Program-made: the position numbers and the translations under genes
The notes under the pieces: generated by a model
Database searches by the model: none
Seen by the model: only the letters and a program-made list of their open reading frames with translations
Told to the model about the DNA's origin: nothing
Shown: piece by piece, positions 37,545-46,633 of the stretch
How the letters are laid out: each line of letters starts with the position of its first letter
Numbering within the stretch: position 1 is the first letter of the stretch
From: Bacteroidota bacterium
GTDB lineage: Bacteria > Bacteroidota > Bacteroidia > Chitinophagales > Chitinophagaceae
Direction of reading: 5' to 3'
Assembly: GCA_005884665.1 (NCBI GenBank)
Contig: VBAT01000010.1
Coordinates: 61,819-125,818, forward strand
DNA: 64,000 nt

Positions 37545-40500
37545 TTGACGGTTTCAATATCAGCGACGCGATTTTATAAAAGGAACCACATCCTGCACGC
37601 ATTTTATTTATGCGCAGGCATTTTTATAATCACTGGTAATGTGTCTGCACAGAAGGAGCCAAAGCCCTTGCCTCCCCTGTCGTTTGATAAAGGAAAGCTG
37701 GTTTATATAGCCGATACTCTTGGCAATCGCATCCCTGATTTTTCTTATTGCGGGTACAAAGCGTCTGAACAAACTATACCAACTATTGATGTCAAAGTTG
37801 TAGTACCTGTTGCAAAAGGAGATGCTACTCTCCGCATTCAATCAGCTTTAGATTACGTGGCATCATTACCTCTTGATGCAAATGGTTTTCGGGGAGCCGT
37901 ATTATTGCAAAAAGGAAACTATGAAGTGTTCGGGCAACTACGCATTACTGCGTCAGGTGTTGTGTTGCGTGGCAGCGGCGTAAGCAGTACAACTATTACC
38001 GGGGCAGGTACGGGAAGGTTGGCGTTGATAAAGATTGTGGGCAAAAATGATATTCCCAAAGATCTGTATGGAATAAAAATTACAGATGCTTATGTGCCTG
38101 TCAACGCAACGAGTTTTCATATTGGCAGTACACTGGAGTTCAAAGAGCATTCCAATAAAATTATCATTCGTCGTCCTTCAACAGCTAATTGGATCAAAAC
38201 GCTGGGTGCCGATCATTTTGGTGGGGGCATTACTGCTCTTGGATGGAAACCTGGGGACAGGGATCTGTTTTTCGATAGAACCATCACGAAAATGGAAGGG
38301 AATACGATCACAATAGATGCGCCGCTTACTACCGCATTAGATTCTGCTTATGGGGGAGGCACCATTTATTTTTATAATGGCATCGGGAGAATAAATGACT
38401 GCGGGATTGAAAACCTTCGGTGTGTTTCTTTGTATGATAAAAGTAATCTGAAAGATGAAGATCACCGCTGGAACGCTATTAATATTGAGAACGCAGAAGA
38501 TGCATGGGTAAGACAAGTGGTATTTGAAAATTTTGCCGGCTCAGCTGTAAGTGTATTGGAAACTTCAAAACGAATAACTGTTGAAGATTGCAAGTCAATT
38601 CATCCTGTTTCCGAGATAGGCGGACAAAGGCGGTATACATTTTTAACGACAGGTCAGCAAACATTGTTTCAGCGATGTTATTCGGAATATGGATACCATG
38701 ATTTTGCCACCGGCTATTGTGCTCCCGGGCCCAACGCTTTTGTTCAATGTGAATCGCATTTCCCCTATAGTTTCAGTGGTGCGATCGATAGCTGGGCTTC
38801 CGGTATTTTGTTTGATGTGATAAATATTGACGGGAATGCATTACGGTTCGGTAACAGGGGCCAGGATGCCAACGGAGCAGGCTGGGCAGCCGCGAACAGT
38901 TTATTCTGGAATTGCTCGGCAGCAAGGATCGATTGTTACAGACCACCAACTGCACAAAACTGGGCATTCGGGTCCTGGAGCCAGTTTTCCGGTGACGGCT
39001 ATTGGGCAGAATCAAATAATACGATCACTCCGCGAAGTTTATTTTATCAGCAGTTAAAGGAGCGATTGAATAAAAATGTAGACGCACAAGCTCAGATCTT
39101 ATTTGTACCGACCGAAGCGTCAAGCAGCCCCTCTGTCGAAGTGGCTTTGGAATTGACAAAAGAGGCATTAAAACCTAGAAAGCAATTGGAAGAATGGATT
39201 GAAGAATCTTCAACCCGCAATCCAATAGCTACGACTTACAAAAATGAAAAGATTTTATCTGACAGTACATATAAAAGACTCATAAAGGAATCAGAGTCTA
39301 AAGTCCCCCCCTTGGGGGGCGGGGGGGCTTCACTCTTGGGGAGTGGGGGGGCCGGTCTTCTTCAAATCAAAAACGGCTGGCTGGTCCGAGGCGACGAGAT
39401 ATTAAATGGCAAAAGACAAAGTGTTCCGTGGTGGTCAGGGGGTGTGCAGGGAAAAGACTTGCAGAATGCGCAGCCAGCGATAACCCGGTTTGTGCCCGGG
39501 CGAACAGGTAGGGGACTGACAGATGATTTAAATGAGCTTACCGACGATATGGTCAGTCATCATGTAATCGCAACAGAACAGAATTATGGACTATGGTATG
39601 ACAGGAGAAGAGATGATCATGAAAGAATAAGGAGAATGGACGGCGAGGTCTGGCCGCCTTTTTATGAATTGCCATTTGCGAGAAGCGGTAAAGAAACAGC
39701 CTGGGATGGTTTGAGCAAATATGACCTCACGAAATACAATTTATTTTACTGGAGCCGCCTGAAGCAATATGCTGATCTCGCCGATCAAAAAGGTTTATTG
39801 CTGATCCATCAGAATTATTTCCAGCACAACATTATTGAAGCTGGTGCACACTATGCCGATTTCCCCTGGCGGACAGCTAACAATATTAATAATACCGGTT
39901 TTGTAGAACCGGTCAACTTTGCAGGTGACAAACGGATATTTTATGCAGAGCAGTTTTATGATCTCTCGAACCCAATCCGAAGAGAACTCCATAGAAAATA
40001 TATCCGCCAGTGCCTGGACAACTTTAAGGATAACAATGGGGTCATCCAATTTATCGGGGAAGAGTTTACAGGTCCGGTTCATTTCGTAAAGTTCTGGCTC
40101 GATGTCATTAAGGAATGGGAAAAAGAAACGGGAAAACATCCTATAATAGGTCTTAGCGTAACAAAAGATGTACAGGATTCGATCCTGCGTATTCCATCCT
40201 ATGCCGCCGTTGTTGATGTGATCGATATACGCTACTGGCATTACCAGGAAGACGGTACTGCCTATGCACCAAAGGGTGGACAAAACCTGGCCCCACGCCA
40301 GCATGCAAGATTGTTGAAGCCAAAGAAGACTTCCTTTGAGCAGGTTTACCGTGCTGTGAAAGAATACAGGGAAAAATTTCCGGGAAAAGCAGTTATTTAT
40401 TCAGGCGATAGCTATCCTGAATTTGGAATGGCTGTATTTATGGCAGGGGGCAGTTTAGCCGTACTGCCGGCTGAAATGGACAAAAAATTATTGAAAGCTG

Positions 40501-40610
40501 CCGTGAAGATGAAACCCGTCGCCTCACCGGATAAAAACGAATATATACTGAGCGATGGAAAGGATACCATCATCTATAATTTGCAAACAAAGAAACTGGC
40601 GGCGAGATAG
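37545..40610 (+). CDS. Secreted beta-helix protein fused to DUF6298-like domain
   Basis: 1021 residues from a TTG codon; no in-frame ATG precedes the signal-like segment (LHAFYLCAGIFIITGNVSAQ), so a non-ATG start is needed. Residues ~60-510 form a pectate-lyase-superfamily beta-helix (GAVLLQKGNYEVFG, GVVLRGSGVSSTTI, IENAEDAWVRQVVFENF). A linker holding a G/C-rich repeat (about residues 588-604) leads to a C-terminal ~400-residue TIM-barrel-like domain resembling DUF6298 (WYDRRRDDHERIRRMDGE, IGEEFTGPVHFVKF, DVIDIRYWHYQEDGT). Catalytic activity of either half is unknown. It abuts the GH140 gene (1-base gap). Confidence 0.72.
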   Translation: MTVSISATRFYKRNHILHAFYLCAGIFIITGNVSAQKEPKPLPPLSFDKGKLVYIADTLGNRIPDFSYCGYKASEQTIPTIDVKVVVPVAKGDATLRIQSALDYVASLPLDANGFRGAVLLQKGNYEVFGQLRITASGVVLRGSGVSSTTITGAGTGRLALIKIVGKNDIPKDLYGIKITDAYVPVNATSFHIGSTLEFKEHSNKIIIRRPSTANWIKTLGADHFGGGITALGWKPGDRDLFFDRTITKMEGNTITIDAPLTTALDSAYGGGTIYFYNGIGRINDCGIENLRCVSLYDKSNLKDEDHRWNAINIENAEDAWVRQVVFENFAGSAVSVLETSKRITVEDCKSIHPVSEIGGQRRYTFLTTGQQTLFQRCYSEYGYHDFATGYCAPGPNAFVQCESHFPYSFSGAIDSWASGILFDVINIDGNALRFGNRGQDANGAGWAAANSLFWNCSAARIDCYRPPTAQNWAFGSWSQFSGDGYWAESNNTITPRSLFYQQLKERLNKNVDAQAQILFVPTEASSSPSVEVALELTKEALKPRKQLEEWIEESSTRNPIATTYKNEKILSDSTYKRLIKESESKVPPLGGGGASLLGSGGAGLLQIKNGWLVRGDEILNGKRQSVPWWSGGVQGKDLQNAQPAITRFVPGRTGRGLTDDLNELTDDMVSHHVIATEQNYGLWYDRRRDDHERIRRMDGEVWPPFYELPFARSGKETAWDGLSKYDLTKYNLFYWSRLKQYADLADQKGLLLIHQNYFQHNIIEAGAHYADFPWRTANNINNTGFVEPVNFAGDKRIFYAEQFYDLSNPIRRELHRKYIRQCLDNFKDNNGVIQFIGEEFTGPVHFVKFWLDVIKEWEKETGKHPIIGLSVTKDVQDSILRIPSYAAVVDVIDIRYWHYQEDGTAYAPKGGQNLAPRQHARLLKPKKTSFEQVYRAVKEYREKFPGKAVIYSGDSYPEFGMAVFMAGGSLAVLPAEMDKKLLKAAVKMKPVASPDKNEYILSDGKDTIIYNLQTKKLAAR
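39305..39354. repeat. G/C-rich intergenic-type repeat embedded in frame in a coding linker
   Basis: Runs of C and G arranged CCCCCCC-TT-GGGGGG-C-GGGGGGG, then a second CTTGGGGAGTGGGGGGG unit, encode a Pro/Gly/Leu/Ser linker (PPLGGGGASLLGSGGAG). The base composition is sharply different from the surrounding gene. The pattern matches dispersed intergenic repeats of Bacteroidota. No frameshift results. Confidence 0.75.
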
Positions 40611-40611
40611 A

Positions 40612-41985
40612 ATGAAAAAACTATGGTTTGTCATATCAATGAGTTGCTTTCTGAATACAGAAGCACAGATGCCACTATTGAAAATATCATCCAATAAAAG
40701 ATTTTTCCAAACCGCGGATGGCAAACCTTTCTTTTGGCTGGGTGATACAGGTTGGTTATTGTTTGTAAAATGTAATCGTGAAGATGCTATCAAATACCTT
40801 GACACCAGAATGCACCAGGGCTTTAACGTGGTCCAGGTCATGGTACTGCATGATGTAAACGACAAAAACGTTTTTGGCGACTATGCATTGAAAGATTCAG
40901 ATCCTTCTGCTCCGGCAACAACTCCCGGGAATGATTTCAAAAATGCAACTGCTTACGATTATTGGGATCATGTCGATTTTATTATTGAAGAGGCGGCAAA
41001 AAGAGGCATCTATATGGCGCTCGTCCCGGTATGGGGAAGTAATGTGAAAGAAGGCAAGGTGAGTGTAAAGCAGGCTGAAATGTATGCGAAGTTCCTGGCA
41101 ACAAGGTATAAAAACAGGAACAATATCATCTGGGTGAATGGCGGAGATATAAGAGGCACCGATGGATTGGAAGTATGGGAAATAATTGGCACTACTTTAC
41201 GGAAGAATGATCCACGGCATTTGATCACCTATCATCCAAGGGGAAGATTTTCATCGTCGGAGTGGTTTCATAAAGAAAGCTGGCTTGATTTCAATATGTT
41301 TCAAAGCGGCCATCGAACATACGAACAGGATACGAGCAGAAATGAAAAAAACCATTTCGGAGAGGACAATTGGAAATATGTCAATGTCGATTATGATTTG
41401 CTCCCGGTAAAACCGGTTTTGGATGGAGAACCTTCCTATGAAAATATCCCTCATGGATTGCATGATTATTCGTTGCCGAGATGGACAGCTGATGACGTTC
41501 GTCGTTACGCTTACTGGAGTGTGTTTGCAGGAGGAGCTGGGTTTACCTATGGTGAAAATTCGGTGATGCAGTTTTATGCGGATGGAGATAAAGACGCTAA
41601 TTACGGGGTAAAAAAGAACTGGAAAGAAACTATCAATGCTACGGGTGCGCTGCAAATGGAACATCTTATAAGTTTAATGCTTTCATTGAAAGGATACTTT
41701 GACAGGGTTCCGGCCCAGGAAATCCTTGTCGATAATACCGGGGGAAAATATGATTACCTGCTGGCGACAAAAGGTAAAAAGTTTGCTATGGTCTATTCAT
41801 TTACCGGGCGAATCATCAAGGTGGATCTTTCCAAACTCGATTTCAAGGTATCGCGTATGACCTGGTATGATCCATCTGGGGGTGAAGGGGCTGGGAATGG
41901 ACTCAGTGGTGAAAGGAAAATAACCTCATTTACGCCGCCCGTTAAAAAGCAGGGAGGAAATGATTGGGTATTGATACTGGAATAA
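40612..41985 (+). CDS. GH140-type apiosidase (DUF4038 TIM barrel)
   Basis: 457 residues from the ATG at 40612, one base after the previous stop. The longer frame from 40555 lies in that gene and would displace the signal peptide (KKLWFVISMSCFLNTEAQ). The DUF4038/apiosidase fold is marked by FFWLGDTGWLLF, MHQGFNVVQVMVLHD, IIWVNGGDIRG (candidate acid/base Asp179) and KPVLDGEPSYENIP (candidate nucleophile Glu273), plus a C-terminal beta domain. The characterised GH140 enzyme removes apiose-linked side chains A and B from RG-II, which makes this an important pointer to the substrate. Assignment to the barrel family is firm; apiose specificity is inferred. Confidence 0.85.
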   Translation: MKKLWFVISMSCFLNTEAQMPLLKISSNKRFFQTADGKPFFWLGDTGWLLFVKCNREDAIKYLDTRMHQGFNVVQVMVLHDVNDKNVFGDYALKDSDPSAPATTPGNDFKNATAYDYWDHVDFIIEEAAKRGIYMALVPVWGSNVKEGKVSVKQAEMYAKFLATRYKNRNNIIWVNGGDIRGTDGLEVWEIIGTTLRKNDPRHLITYHPRGRFSSSEWFHKESWLDFNMFQSGHRTYEQDTSRNEKNHFGEDNWKYVNVDYDLLPVKPVLDGEPSYENIPHGLHDYSLPRWTADDVRRYAYWSVFAGGAGFTYGENSVMQFYADGDKDANYGVKKNWKETINATGALQMEHLISLMLSLKGYFDRVPAQEILVDNTGGKYDYLLATKGKKFAMVYSFTGRIIKVDLSKLDFKVSRMTWYDPSGGEGAGNGLSGERKITSFTPPVKKQGGNDWVLILE

Positions 41986-41989
41986 AAAG

Positions 41990-42901
41990 TTGAAAAAAGC
42001 GATTATCATATTGGCCGCACTGGCCCTGGTCTCATGTTCAAGGCGGGCTTATTTGTTTACATCGTTTCACGAACCTGCTGACAAGGGACTGAGGATGTTG
42101 TATAGTTATGACGGCTATCATTGGAATGATCTCGATACAGTTCTTTTACAACCTAAGGTAGGTAACCAGAAAGTGATGCGTGACCCCTCGCTTGTGCAGG
42201 GCCCTGATGGAATTTTTCATTTGGTGTGGACCAGCAGTTGGCGGGGAGATAAGGGTTTTGGTTATGCTTCTTCCAAAGACCTCATTCACTGGAGCGATCA
42301 GCAATTGATCCCGGTAATGGAACATGAGCCAACTACAGTAAACATATGGGCACCCGAACTTTTTTATGATGATGATGGTAATCAATTCATTATTATATGG
42401 GCGTCCTGCATACCGGGAAGATTTGATAGAGGAATTGAAGAGGACAGTAATAATCACCGCATGTATGTCACCACGACAAAGGACTTTAGGACCTTTACAC
42501 CGGCCAGGTTATTTCTTGATCCCGGTTTCAGCGTGATTGATGCAACGATAGTGAAGAGAGGAGAAAGCGATTATGTACTGGTGCTGAAAGATAATACAAG
42601 ACGGGAAAGGGATATTAAATGCGCTTTTGCAAAAAGTCCGCTTGGTCCTTATGAAAATGTATCAAAAGCGTTTACTGATAGCTTTACGGAAGGACCGTCC
42701 GTGGTGAAAGTAAAAAATGACTGGCTGATCTATTATGATTCATACAGGAAAAAGATTTATGAAGCCGCATCGACAAAGGACTTTGTCCATTTTATTGATA
42801 TAACGGGTAAAGTAGAGGTTCCGGAGGGTCATAAACACGGAACAATCATAACTGTGAGACGGAAAATAGTAAGCAGCCTTTTAAAGGCTTATAAACACTA
42901 A
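41990..42901 (+). CDS. GH43-like five-bladed beta-propeller lipoprotein
   Basis: 303 residues from a TTG start (no ATG available), four bases after the GH140 stop. A lipobox (ALALVSCS) indicates a lipoprotein. The GH43 catalytic triad is visible: base Asp65 (MRDPSLVQGPDG), pKa-modulating Asp184 (VIDATIV) and acid Glu234 (FTEGPSVVK), with NIWAPELF between. Family activities are alpha-L-arabinofuranosidase, beta-xylosidase and beta-galactosidase type; which applies is unknown. In a pectin locus an arabinose-removing role is the simplest guess. Confidence 0.85.
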   Translation: MKKAIIILAALALVSCSRRAYLFTSFHEPADKGLRMLYSYDGYHWNDLDTVLLQPKVGNQKVMRDPSLVQGPDGIFHLVWTSSWRGDKGFGYASSKDLIHWSDQQLIPVMEHEPTTVNIWAPELFYDDDGNQFIIIWASCIPGRFDRGIEEDSNNHRMYVTTTKDFRTFTPARLFLDPGFSVIDATIVKRGESDYVLVLKDNTRRERDIKCAFAKSPLGPYENVSKAFTDSFTEGPSVVKVKNDWLIYYDSYRKKIYEAASTKDFVHFIDITGKVEVPEGHKHGTIITVRRKIVSSLLKAYKH

Positions 42902-42955
42902 GATATAATAGAGCTCGATTTGGAAAATGATCTGAGGTCACGTAATTGAAGGATA

Positions 42956-43004
42956 GCCACGGATACACGGATGAGTTCATTTCTTTTATCCGTGAATCCG
43001 TGGC
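42956..43004. repeat. Long hairpin repeat (17-bp arms) between GH43-like and propeller genes
   Basis: Arms at 42956-42972 and 42988-43004 pair over 17 positions with one mismatch around a 15-base loop. The GCCACGGAT/ATCCGTGGC sequence is of a type often found scattered between genes. It lies 32 bases before the start at 43037 and has no downstream T run, so a terminator is unlikely. Confidence 0.8.
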
Positions 43005-43036
43005 AAATCAAAAGAAGGCACTATAGTTATTGTAAA

Positions 43037-44857
43037 ATGAAGTTGAAATCCCTGATATTGGTACTGGCTGTGGCGCTCGATCTTCAAGCGCAGGACACCG
43101 TCCGTTATATTGGTACTACTTTGTCCAATGTCGATTATCACCACGGGCAACTATCGCCGGCTATCGGTGTGCACAATATTCAAACATTTCGTGCCAATCG
43201 AAGCAATCCTGCAAATAGCTGGACGTATAATCATGCCCCGATGCTTGCCTATTGGAACAACAGTTTTTATCTTGAATATCTGAGTACCCCTGTTGGCGAA
43301 CATGTGCCGCCCGGGCAGACACTTCTGCAAACATCAAAGGACGGCTATACCTGGGGTGATCCCGTTGTGATCTTTCCGCCTTATAAAATACCCGATGGTT
43401 TTGTAAAGGAAGGAAGGACCGAAGTGGCAAATAATTCTTATGCTGTCATGCATCAACGCATAGGCTTTTATACATCGAAGAGTAAAAGATTGTTTGCCCT
43501 GGCATATTATGGCATTGCGTTGGGTAAAGGTGATGATCCAAATGACGGGAATGGAATTGGCCGGGTGATCCGGGAAATAAAACCTGACGGTAATTTCGGA
43601 CCGATCTGTTTTCTCCGTTATAATCATTCTTTCAATGAAAAGAACACCAGCTACCCTTTTTACAAAACATCAGGTGATAAAGAACTCATTACAGCTTGCG
43701 AAGAGATATTGGCTTCGCCTTTGTTAATGCAGCAGATGGTAGAGGAAGCAGACAGAAATGACCCGCTGATCCCCTTGAAAAAAGATTTCAAGGCTTTTAA
43801 CTACTATCGCCTGCCAAACGGCAGAGTGGTCGGGTTATGGAAATATGCCCTGACAAGTATCACGGGTGATGGAGGAAAGACCTGGCAGTATAATCCAACA
43901 AGAGCGCCAGGCTTTGTAAATGCAAACGCAAAGATCTGGGGACAAAGAACGAGTGATGGAAAGTACGCTACTGTTTATAATCCCTCGGAGTTCAGGTGGC
44001 CGCTCGCTGTTAGTGTAAGTGATGATGGGTTGAAATATAAAAATCTTTTACTGGTAAATGGAGAAATTACATCGATGCGGTATGGAGGAGCTTATAAAAG
44101 TTATGGCCCACAGTATGTAAGAGGTATCCAGGAGATGGACGGTATTCCACCGGGTGGTAATCTTTGGGTAACATACAGCATGAACAAAGAAGATATATGG
44201 GTCTCAGAAATACCTGTGCCGATCAGGGATAAAGTAACCAGTCATGTCGACGATGCCTTTAATCAGATGAAGGACGGTGAGGAGCTAAAGGAATGGAACA
44301 TTTACAGCCCCTTGTGGTGTAAAGCCGGTATTGAAAAGGGCCAGCTTTCTAAAGCTCTGGCATTGCGAGACAGCGATCCTTTTGATTATGCAAAAGCTGA
44401 AAGAGTTTTTCCCCGCTCCGAAAAAATCATTCTGCAGTTTGATGTCACGTCCTTGTATGATGACAGGGGCATCCTGGAAATTGAGGTTGCCGACGCAAAA
44501 GGAACTCCCTGTTTGAGGATTATGTTTGATTCAACAGGTACTATTTTGACCAAACAGGGGTACAGGGACAGATCACTCGGTAAATTTAAACCGGAAGAAG
44601 CGATGTTCATAAGAATTGAGCTGAATACACGTACACGATTTTATACTGTCCGGGTCAACGATGGGAAGCCGGTTAACAATCTTTGTTTCGCACCTGTGCA
44701 AAATGTTGAGCGAATTATTTTCCGGACGGGTCATACGAGACGTTTTCCTGATGCCGACACTCCTACCGATCAGATGTATGATCTGCCGAACCCCGGTGAA
44801 AAAGACAGGGAAGCGGCCTATTTTATTCATCACTTTAAAACCTCACCGTTGAAATAA
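43037..44857 (+). CDS. Secreted sialidase-fold (BNR) beta-propeller protein
   Basis: 606 residues from the ATG at 43037, directly followed by the signal peptide (KLKSLILVLAVALDLQAQ); the frame from 42971 runs through the hairpin repeat. The propeller has Asp-box-like repeats (SKDGYTWGDP, TGDGGKTWQYN, SDDGLKYKN), and a C-terminal beta-sandwich of ~190 residues follows. Possible roles are a glycosidase or lyase for an acidic sugar. GH33 includes Kdo hydrolases acting on RG-II, and GH145/PL42 propellers act on Rha-GlcA linkages. No diagnostic catalytic residues could be fixed. Confidence 0.7.
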   Translation: MKLKSLILVLAVALDLQAQDTVRYIGTTLSNVDYHHGQLSPAIGVHNIQTFRANRSNPANSWTYNHAPMLAYWNNSFYLEYLSTPVGEHVPPGQTLLQTSKDGYTWGDPVVIFPPYKIPDGFVKEGRTEVANNSYAVMHQRIGFYTSKSKRLFALAYYGIALGKGDDPNDGNGIGRVIREIKPDGNFGPICFLRYNHSFNEKNTSYPFYKTSGDKELITACEEILASPLLMQQMVEEADRNDPLIPLKKDFKAFNYYRLPNGRVVGLWKYALTSITGDGGKTWQYNPTRAPGFVNANAKIWGQRTSDGKYATVYNPSEFRWPLAVSVSDDGLKYKNLLLVNGEITSMRYGGAYKSYGPQYVRGIQEMDGIPPGGNLWVTYSMNKEDIWVSEIPVPIRDKVTSHVDDAFNQMKDGEELKEWNIYSPLWCKAGIEKGQLSKALALRDSDPFDYAKAERVFPRSEKIILQFDVTSLYDDRGILEIEVADAKGTPCLRIMFDSTGTILTKQGYRDRSLGKFKPEEAMFIRIELNTRTRFYTVRVNDGKPVNNLCFAPVQNVERIIFRTGHTRRFPDADTPTDQMYDLPNPGEKDREAAYFIHHFKTSPLK

Positions 44858-44859
44858 GA

Positions 44860-46398
44860 ATGTCGCGAAGGATAGTCATATTGCCGTTGCTTTTTGTGTG
44901 CCTGCACATAGCTGCACAGGTAAAAGAAAAGAAAGGATTTGTTTTGAAGGCAGCTTCATTCAAGCACTATGCTGATCATTTCAATACTATGGAAGATGAG
45001 AATATCCGGCAGGCCATACCCAACGATAGCGCCTGGGGCTGGATGCAAAAGAATATTCCTTTATTCGAATGTCCGCAAAAGAATTTTGAGGAGATCTTCT
45101 ATTACAGGTGGTGGACATTGAGAAAACATATAAAGAAAACAGAACAGGGTTTTGTATTCACGGAGTTTTTAGTGCAAAGAAGTTATGCAGATAAATATAA
45201 TCTGATCAGTAGTGCTTTGGGCCATCATATTTATGAATCAAGATGGCTGCATGATAAGAGATACATGGATGATAATATACACATATGGTACCGCGGAAAC
45301 AATGGAGGGCCTTTAAATAAACTCCGGTTTTACAGTGGGTGGAATATGGATGCCATTTATAATCGCTACCTCGTAAATAAGGACACGAAATTTATTATTG
45401 ATCTATTGCCTGATTTGGAAAAAGATTATGCAGCATGGGAACGGGAAAAGAGATCAGTGGACGGCTTATTCTGGCAGTATGATGTGAGGGATGCGATGGA
45501 AGAAACAATAAGCGGCGGACGCAAAGAAAAAAACCCAAGACCTTCTATCAATGGTTACATGTATGGAAATGCAAATGCGATCCGGAAAATGGAGCTCATT
45601 ATCGGAAACAGGCAAAAAGCTTCTCTGTACCGGGGTAAAATGGATTCAATCAAAACATTAGTTCAATCAAGGCTTTGGAATAATAGCCGCCATTTCTTTG
45701 AAGTTAGAAAAGAACAAGGCGATACATTGGCGAATGTGAGGGAGGAAATCGGGTTTATTCCCTGGTATTTCAATATGCCCGACGATAATTACAGTATCGC
45801 CTGGACGAATTTGACGGATACTAAGACTTTCTGCGCTCCATTTGGCATTACTACTGCTGACAGGAGTCACCCGCAATTCAGGACACATGGATGCTGTAAA
45901 TGTGAATGGGACGGAGCCGTCTGGCCATTTGCTACATCCCAGACCTTAACAGCAATGGCAAATCTCCTGAATAATTATCACCAGGATTTTGTAACGGGCA
46001 AAGATTATTTTAACCTGCTGGAAACTTATGTAAAGACCCAATATGTTGACGACCGTCCCTATATCGGTGAATATTTGGATGAAACTACCGGCAAATGGTT
46101 GAAAGGTGAGGAACGCAGCCGGTATTACAATCATTCCACTTTTAATGATCTTATTATAACCGGTCTTTGTGGATTAAGGCCAAGAACCGATGATATCATT
46201 GAAGTAAATCCGTTATTGCCTCCGGGTAAATGGGATTGGTTTTGTCTTGATAATGTTCTTTATCATGGAAAGATCATCACGATCATCTGGGATAAAACAG
46301 GCACGAAATATAAAAAAGGAAAGGGGTTAAGTGTGTGGGTGAATGGAAAGAAAGTGGCCAGTTCTCCAAATTTGAAAAAACTGACCGGTAAATTATGA
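44860..46398 (+). CDS. MGH1-like (alpha/alpha)6-barrel glycoside hydrolase
   Basis: 512 residues with signal peptide (RIVILPLLFVCLHIAAQ), starting two bases after the previous stop. Helical-barrel features recall GH63/mannosylglycerate-hydrolase-like enzymes: YRWWTLRKHIKKTEQGFVFTEF early, DGLFWQYDVRDAMEETISGG in the centre, and CEWDGAVWPFATSQTLTAMANLL and YIGEYLDETTGKWL late. In that clan an Asp and a Glu act as acid and base; the Asp of QYDVRDAMEE and the Glu of IGEYLDE are candidates. Substrate unknown. Its place between a propeller and a GH2 gene implies oligosaccharide trimming. Confidence 0.75.
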   Translation: MSRRIVILPLLFVCLHIAAQVKEKKGFVLKAASFKHYADHFNTMEDENIRQAIPNDSAWGWMQKNIPLFECPQKNFEEIFYYRWWTLRKHIKKTEQGFVFTEFLVQRSYADKYNLISSALGHHIYESRWLHDKRYMDDNIHIWYRGNNGGPLNKLRFYSGWNMDAIYNRYLVNKDTKFIIDLLPDLEKDYAAWEREKRSVDGLFWQYDVRDAMEETISGGRKEKNPRPSINGYMYGNANAIRKMELIIGNRQKASLYRGKMDSIKTLVQSRLWNNSRHFFEVRKEQGDTLANVREEIGFIPWYFNMPDDNYSIAWTNLTDTKTFCAPFGITTADRSHPQFRTHGCCKCEWDGAVWPFATSQTLTAMANLLNNYHQDFVTGKDYFNLLETYVKTQYVDDRPYIGEYLDETTGKWLKGEERSRYYNHSTFNDLIITGLCGLRPRTDDIIEVNPLLPPGKWDWFCLDNVLYHGKIITIIWDKTGTKYKKGKGLSVWVNGKKVASSPNLKKLTGKL

Positions 46399-46468
46399 AT
46401 TTAGAATTAAGCATTATGAATTATGAATGGAGAAAAATGGGTAGTGTCCCTGTTGAAAAATCAGGATG

Positions 46469-46608
46469 GCCACAGAGGGCCACTGAGAATACACAGAGGA
46501 CCACAGAGAAGAAAAGCTCCGTGGCTCTCCACTGCTTTCTTGATGTAGCTATATTGAAGTAAGGCCGGCAGGGAAGGATTTCTTTTTCCTCTGTGGCTCT
46601 CTGTGGGC
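46469..46608. repeat. Dispersed ~140-bp repeat with inverted ends, copy A
   Basis: Begins GCCACAGAG and ends CTCTGTGGGC, forming a long imperfect inverted repeat with a core containing CTTGATGTA. A clearly related copy of nearly the same length lies at 55775-55915. A 12-base direct repeat (CTGTTGAAAAAT) occurs at 46450-46461 and 46624-46635, just outside this copy; the right one includes the first two bases of the GH2 start codon. Confidence 0.85.
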
Positions 46609-46633
46609 AAATTCAAAATGACTCTGTTGAAAA

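Noticed and set aside
39305-39354. Frameshift or pseudogene suspicion at the homopolymer-rich block
   Set aside because: The frame stays open through the block and both flanking domains are intact in the same frame.
46399-46633. Insertion sequence in the gap before the third GH2
   Set aside because: There is no transposase frame; only a short repeat with inverted ends is present.
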